From positions 1-6,306 of the forward strand of contig PMCH01000027.1 of NCBI GenBank assembly GCA_003154055.1: a stretch of 6,306 nucleotides of DNA, in the 5' to 3' direction. Shown here piece by piece: positions 1-3,416 of the stretch. Every line of letters starts with the position of its first letter. Position 1 is the first letter of the stretch. The position numbers and the translations under genes were made by a program. This stretch comes from Acidobacteriaceae bacterium. GTDB taxonomy: Bacteria; Acidobacteriota; Terriglobia; Terriglobales; Acidobacteriaceae. A model generated the notes under the pieces. That model was given only the letters and a program-made list of their open reading frames with translations. It was not told the origin of the DNA and searched no databases.

Positions 1-645
1 GACGTGAATTTCGACTCGTTCTTCACGCACATCCTGGCGCATGAACTCATGCACGGCCTGGGGCCGCATCAGATTCAGGTGGAGGGCAAGGAGACGAATC
101 CGCGCGAGCAACTAAAAGAACTTTATAGCGCGATCGAAGAGGCCAAGGCCGACGTCACCGGATTGTTTGCGCTGCAATACATGATGGATCACGCCAAGGA
201 GATGGGATTGACCGGAACGCTCGCGTCCGATGAGGCCGCGCAGCGCCAGCTTTACACGACTTACCTGGCGTCCGCGTTTCGCAGCTTGCGTTTTGGATTG
301 AACGACGCGCACGGGAAGGGAATGGCGGTGCAGTTCAACTTCCTGATGGATCAAGGCGCGTTTGTACGCAGCGGGGACGGTACTTTTGCCGTCGATATGG
401 CGAAGATCAAGGGGGCGGTTGCGGAACTCGATCACAACCTTCTTACCCTGGAAGCCGAAGGGGACTATGCCGGCGCTAAGAACATGCTCGACACGCTGGG
501 AGTGGTGCGGCCGGTGTTGAAAAAAGCGCTGGACGGGTTGCGCGGCATTCCGACGGACATTGAACCCATTTTCAAGACGGCGGATGAGTTGGCCCCGGTG
601 CCGGCGGCGCCCGTTGAATTGCGCGCGAAGAAGCGGAAGAGGTAA
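1..645 (+). CDS. M49-like (dipeptidyl peptidase III family) zinc peptidase, 5'-truncated
   Basis: This is the C-terminal 214 residues of a probable zinc-dependent exopeptidase; the frame is open to the left edge, so the true start lies outside the window. The GTG at 4-6 should not be taken as the start. Numbering from the codon at 1-3, an HELMH zinc motif lies at residues 14-18 (positions 40-54) and continues GLGPH. A second motif, EEAKAD, lies at residues 46-51 (136-153). In the M49 family the two His of the first motif and a Glu of the second (probably E47) bind zinc, and the first Glu is catalytic. The rest (FRSLRFGLNDAHGKGMA, then GTFAVDMAKIKGAV and IPTDIEPIF) matches my memory of short bacterial proteins annotated as DPP III family. 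Classical M49 enzymes have HEXXGH; here the motif is the five-residue HEXXH. The protein ends in a basic tail, RAKKRKR. Whether the enzyme is cytoplasmic or exported cannot be told without the N-terminus. No convincing terminator follows. The family call is good; the exact substrate is unknown. Confidence 0.82.
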   Translation, partial: DVNFDSFFTHILAHELMHGLGPHQIQVEGKETNPREQLKELYSAIEEAKADVTGLFALQYMMDHAKEMGLTGTLASDEAAQRQLYTTYLASAFRSLRFGLNDAHGKGMAVQFNFLMDQGAFVRSGDGTFAVDMAKIKGAVAELDHNLLTLEAEGDYAGAKNMLDTLGVVRPVLKKALDGLRGIPTDIEPIFKTADELAPVPAAPVELRAKKRKR

Positions 646-698
646 GAGGCCGGACCGCCAGGGACGTGGCCAGGGTCTTAATTATTGCCATTTCCGTC

Positions 699-765
699 TG
701 TCATCCTGAGCGAAGCAAGTCCGCGCGCGTAGCGCGCGGGCATGCGGAGTCGAAGGACCCCTACC
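699..765 (+). repeat. REP-like repeat, left copy of an inverted pair
   Basis: The copy begins TGTCATCCTGAGCGAAGC and ends GGAGTCGAAGGACCCCTACC. Its core is a perfect 8-bp GC hairpin: CCGCGCGC at 721-728, loop GTA, GCGCGCGG at 732-739. The ends recur in reverse complement at 861-928. Sequences with these ends are familiar to me as dispersed intergenic repeats in acidobacterial and some other genomes. No transposase or target duplication is visible. Confidence 0.8.
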
Positions 766-860
766 TTACCAGGGACTTGGACCGAGCCAGCACGGTGTTT
801 CTTCGAGCAAGTCCGGCCACGCGGTGAAAACGCCTCGCTGAAAATCAAGGCAGCTGAGCG

Positions 861-928
861 GGTAGGGGTCCTTCGACTCCGCGGTCCGATTCGCGAAAGC
901 GAATCCGAACGCTCCGCTCAGGATGACA
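861..928 (-). repeat. REP-like repeat, right copy of an inverted pair
   Basis: This is the reverse complement of the 699-765 copy at both ends (GGTAGGGGTCCTTCGACTCCG at the left, then GCTCAGGATGACA at the right). The core is different: here it is a 7-bp stem GATTCGC (888-894) and GCGAATC (899-905) closed by a GAAA loop, a GNRA-type tetraloop if transcribed in this sense. Ends are therefore conserved while the central hairpin sequence has changed but still pairs. Confidence 0.8.
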
Positions 929-968
929 AGGGCTGAGGCCAGAGGCCAGGAACTAGCAGCCGCCCCGG

Positions 969-977
969 TGCTACACT
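969..977 (+). promoter_or_regulatory. Candidate extended -10 promoter of the S9 peptidase gene
   Basis: TG-C-TACACT fits the extended -10 pattern TGnTATAAT, with four of six -10 bases matching. It lies 67 bp before the ATG and just after the inverted repeat, in the only non-repeat part of the upstream region. There is no good -35 box at the expected distance, which extended -10 promoters can tolerate. Transcription would start near 984. This is motif matching only. Confidence 0.35.
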
Positions 978-1034
978 CTCCTGTTCTTTCCACCCCAGCA
1001 GGCCAAAACCGGGCCCGCTGGGGACCCCGGTCTC

Positions 1035-1039
1035 GGAGG
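1035..1039 (+). promoter_or_regulatory. Shine-Dalgarno sequence of the S9 peptidase gene
   Basis: GGAGG lies five bases before the ATG at 1045-1047. This supports that start, as does the signal peptide that begins directly at this codon. Confidence 0.8.
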
Positions 1040-1044
1040 CACTC

Positions 1045-3228
1045 ATGCGCCGTCTTGTATTCCTCCTGATTCTCTGCCTGACTCTCCCTGCATTTTCCCA
1101 AGCCAAGCATCCCTTCACCTTCGAAGACATGATGAAGCTGAAACGCGTCGGCGAGCCGGTGCCTTCGCCGGATGGGAAGTGGGTCGTCTTCTCCGTTGTC
1201 GATGTCGATCTCGCCACCAACGAGAAGACGCCGCACATCTGGATTGTGCCGCTGGCGGGTGGACAGGAGCGCATGCTGATGCCGGATCGGGATGGAGATC
1301 GTCCGCGATGGGCGCCGGATGGGAAGCGGTTTGCCTTTATCTCGACGAAAGAAGGCGGAGCGCAAGTTTGGGTCGCAGATTTCGATGGAACTACGGGAAC
1401 TGTGACCACCGTCCACAAGCTAACCTCGATTGCGACCGAGGCCGGTGGCGAGCTCTGGTCGCCGGACGGTAAGAACATTCTGTTTACTTCGGATGTTTAT
1501 CCCGAATGCGCGGACAATGTTGCAGGTCATGCTTCGAGGTTGCCGGCGGAAGAAGAATGCAATGCAAAGAAGCTCAAAGAGGCGGAAGAGTCGAAGGTCA
1601 AGGCGATCATCTTCGACCGGCTGCTCTATCGGCACTGGAACGCTTACAAGCGCGGCATGCGCACCCATCTCTTTGTGGTACCGGCACCCACCCTTCCCAA
1701 AACCGGGGAAGGGTGGGGCACCCCCGGTGTTGGTGGCGCGGGCGCCCTCGCCCGCGATTTGACTCCCGGGGACTACGATTCGCCGGTGTTCTCGCTTGGC
1801 GGGCAGGACAACTATGCTTTCTCGCCCGACGGGCAGGAGATCTGCTACACCTCGAACCACGACAAGGTTGAGGCCACTTCCACCAACAACGATCTCTGGA
1901 TCGTCTCGGTCAATGGCGGCGCGGCGAAGAACATCACCGCTGACAATCCTGCCAGCGACTCGACGCCGCTCTATTCGCCCGATGGCCGCTACATCGCCTA
2001 CCGCGCCCAGCAGCGTCCGGGATACGAGAGCGACCGGTTTCGGTTGATGCTGTATGACCGGAAGACAGAGGAGAAGAAGAATCTTACGGAAAGCTTCGAT
2101 CGTTGGGTTGGGACGTTCACATGGGCGCCGGACTCAAGAGCGGTCTACTTCGCGTACGAGGAGAGCGGACGGTCTCCGATCCGTGCAGTTGACTTGGATG
2201 GACAAGTTCTGCAAGAACTGCTCCCCGGCTTCAACGACGATTTGGTGACCACCTTTGATGGTGATTCTCTCCTATTCACACAAATGACGTTGAGCCGTCC
2301 CAATGAGATACACGTCTTGCGAGATCTGATTCGCCGACGCGACGCAAGGAAGCGGTTTCACGTAGACGAACAGTATTCTCCACCACCCGCCCTCACGCAC
2401 CTCAACGACGCGGTTGTCTCCCAAGTGGCGATGTCGCCTCTGGTGAGCTTCTGGTTCCCCGGTGCTAACGGTGACAAGGTCGAGGGCTTCCTTGTTCACC
2501 CGCCCGGTTTCGAGTACGGCTCCAGCAAGAAATATCCCGTGAAGTTCCTCATCCACGGCGGGCCGCAGGGTGCATGGGGAGACGACTGGTCATATCGCTG
2601 GAATCCTGAACTCTTCGCTGCCAACGGATACGTGGTCATCATGATCAACTTCCACGGCTCGACCGGCTACGGACAGAAGTTCATTGACGCGATCAACGGC
2701 GACTGGGGCGGCGCTCCGTTTGAAGACCTGATGAAGGGCCTCGACTACGCGGAGAAGACTTATCCGTTCATCGACAAAGACCGGGAATGCGCGCTGGGCG
2801 CGAGCTACGGCGGATACATGGCGAACTGGGTGCTCGGGCACACCGACCGCTTCAAGTGCATTGTCTCGCATGATGGCATGTTCAACGCCGAGTCCACCTG
2901 GGGCACGACCGAAGAACTCTGGTTCAATGAGTGGGAGTTCAAGGGCACGCCCTATGACAACCGCGCCAGCTACCTAAAGTGGTCGCCGCACCAGTATGCG
3001 AAGAATTTCAAGACGCCGACCCTGGTCGTCCATGGACAGCTCGACTACCGGTTGGACGTTTCGGAAGGGTTGCAGTTATTCACCACGCTGCAGCGGATGG
3101 GCGTGCCGTCGAAGATGCTGTATTTTCCCGACGAAGGCCACTGGGTGCTGAAGCCGCAGAATTCGCAGCTCTGGTGGAAGACGGTGAATGACTGGGTGGA
3201 CCAGTGGACGAAGGGCACTAGTCAGTAG
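1045..3228 (+). CDS. Exported S9-family serine peptidase (prolyl oligopeptidase family, DPP5/acylaminoacyl-peptidase-like)
   Basis: This complete 727-residue protein is a serine exopeptidase of the prolyl oligopeptidase clan, expected to remove dipeptides or acylated residues from short peptides. Residues 1-20 form a signal peptide (MRR, hydrophobic core, probable cleavage after SQA), so it acts in the periplasm or outside the cell. Residues about 35-430 are a beta-propeller with six visible PD40-type motifs of the form (S/A)PDGxxxxF, at 41, 90, 139, 260, 311 and 361. Residues about 470-725 are the alpha/beta-hydrolase domain: HGGPQ at 504-508, nucleophile S587 in GASYGG, D667 in HGQLD, and H699 in DEGH. 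The triad is intact. Length and order are normal for S9. The hydrolase part resembles bacterial DPP5-type enzymes most, but subfamily and specificity are inference. Residues about 215-236 are unusual: they are encoded by a palindromic repeat lying in a loop between propeller motifs 3 and 4. It probably has its own promoter. It converges on the large gene downstream. Confidence 0.95.
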   Translation: MRRLVFLLILCLTLPAFSQAKHPFTFEDMMKLKRVGEPVPSPDGKWVVFSVVDVDLATNEKTPHIWIVPLAGGQERMLMPDRDGDRPRWAPDGKRFAFISTKEGGAQVWVADFDGTTGTVTTVHKLTSIATEAGGELWSPDGKNILFTSDVYPECADNVAGHASRLPAEEECNAKKLKEAEESKVKAIIFDRLLYRHWNAYKRGMRTHLFVVPAPTLPKTGEGWGTPGVGGAGALARDLTPGDYDSPVFSLGGQDNYAFSPDGQEICYTSNHDKVEATSTNNDLWIVSVNGGAAKNITADNPASDSTPLYSPDGRYIAYRAQQRPGYESDRFRLMLYDRKTEEKKNLTESFDRWVGTFTWAPDSRAVYFAYEESGRSPIRAVDLDGQVLQELLPGFNDDLVTTFDGDSLLFTQMTLSRPNEIHVLRDLIRRRDARKRFHVDEQYSPPPALTHLNDAVVSQVAMSPLVSFWFPGANGDKVEGFLVHPPGFEYGSSKKYPVKFLIHGGPQGAWGDDWSYRWNPELFAANGYVVIMINFHGSTGYGQKFIDAINGDWGGAPFEDLMKGLDYAEKTYPFIDKDRECALGASYGGYMANWVLGHTDRFKCIVSHDGMFNAESTWGTTEELWFNEWEFKGTPYDNRASYLKWSPHQYAKNFKTPTLVVHGQLDYRLDVSEGLQLFTTLQRMGVPSKMLYFPDEGHWVLKPQNSQLWWKTVNDWVDQWTKGTSQ
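1687..1756. repeat. In-frame palindromic repeat element inside the S9 peptidase gene
   Basis: Two perfect hairpins stand side by side inside the coding sequence. The first pairs CCCACCCTTCCC (1687-1698) with GGGAAGGGTGGG (1706-1717) across a 7-nt loop. The second pairs CGCGGGCG (1737-1744) with CGCCCGCG (1749-1756) across a 4-nt loop. Together they encode roughly residues 215-236, a Gly/Pro/Ala-rich segment unlike its surroundings, between VVPA and RDLTPGDYDSP. Twenty-three bases of the second hairpin (1733-1755) recur exactly in the intergenic region after the gene (3263-3285). The reading frame is kept and the gene looks functional. Confidence 0.8.
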
Positions 3229-3234
3229 CCGGTA

Positions 3235-3253
3235 GTCAGTCGTCAGTCGTCAG
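3235..3253. repeat. Short tandem heptamer repeat GTCAGTC
   Basis: Two full units and a partial third unit of GTCAGTC follow the S9 stop codon at once. A further GTCAGT at 3221-3226 overlaps the last codons and the first base of the stop TAG. Such GTCAGTC/GTAGTCAGT strings are familiar in acidobacterial intergenic DNA. No function is evident. Confidence 0.6.
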
Positions 3254-3262
3254 CAATGTCGT

Positions 3263-3285
3263 GTGGCGCGGGCGCCCTCGCCCGC
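3263..3285. repeat. Intergenic copy of the hairpin repeat found in the S9 gene
   Basis: These 23 bases are identical to 1733-1755 and form a 7-bp GC stem (GCGGGCG at 3268-3274, loop CCCT, CGCCCGC at 3279-3285). The CCCACCCTTCCC hairpin that precedes it in the gene is absent here, so the two hairpin units can occur separately. Confidence 0.75.
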
Positions 3286-3334
3286 CCTCGGTGCCGTCCC
3301 TTGCAGGACTCCGATTCGCCGCCCTCTCCCACCA

Positions 3335-3360
3335 CCCGGCGCTTAGCGCCGGGCTTTCCT
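3335..3360 (+). terminator. Candidate terminator hairpin after the S9 gene
   Basis: A perfect 8-bp stem, CCCGGCGC (3335-3342) and GCGCCGGG (3346-3353) with a TTA loop, is followed by CTTTCCT on the plus strand. The T run is weak and the hairpin lies about 107 bp past the stop codon, so this could equally be another dispersed palindrome. Read on the minus strand no T run follows it, so it does not explain termination of the large convergent gene. Confidence 0.35.
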
Positions 3361-3416
3361 CTACCGCCGCTTTGCGACTGGAGCGGGCATGTTGCCGGCA
3401 CTTCGGAACACCGCCG

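Larger units (their letters stand above)
646..1044. other. Gene-free region with inverted repeats and the upstream region of the S9 gene
   Basis: I see no convincing gene in these 399 bases. Open frames here lack a ribosome binding site and run through repeat sequence. In order it holds an AT-rich stretch just after the M49 gene (about 677-694), two inverted copies of one repeat (699-765 and 861-928) separated by 95 bp of unrecognised sequence, and the probable promoter and ribosome binding site of the downstream gene. The paired arms could fold into one long hairpin about 230 nt across. That might slow read-through from the M49 gene, but no run of T follows it. Confidence 0.7.

Noticed and set aside
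699..928. A MITE or insertion sequence
   Set aside because: The ends are inverted, but I find no target-site duplication and no transposase remnant, so I describe it as a REP-like pair.
742..936. A 64-codon plus-strand frame in the intergenic region
   Set aside because: It starts and ends inside the two inverted repeat copies and has no ribosome binding site.
1066..1077. Possible lipobox (LILC, residues 8-11) in the S9 signal peptide
   Set aside because: The residue before Cys is Leu, not Gly/Ala/Ser, and the Cys sits within the hydrophobic core. A normal signal peptidase I site after SQA fits better.
766..1478. Two overlapping minus-strand open frames (766-1416 and 918-1478) opposite the start of the S9 gene
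   Set aside because: They run through the repeat and the antisense of the signal peptide and first propeller motifs, with no family-like sequence.
3263..3353. CRISPR array or attachment site from the repeated GC hairpins
   Set aside because: There are only single copies of unlike palindromes, without regular spacers, a tRNA or an integrase.
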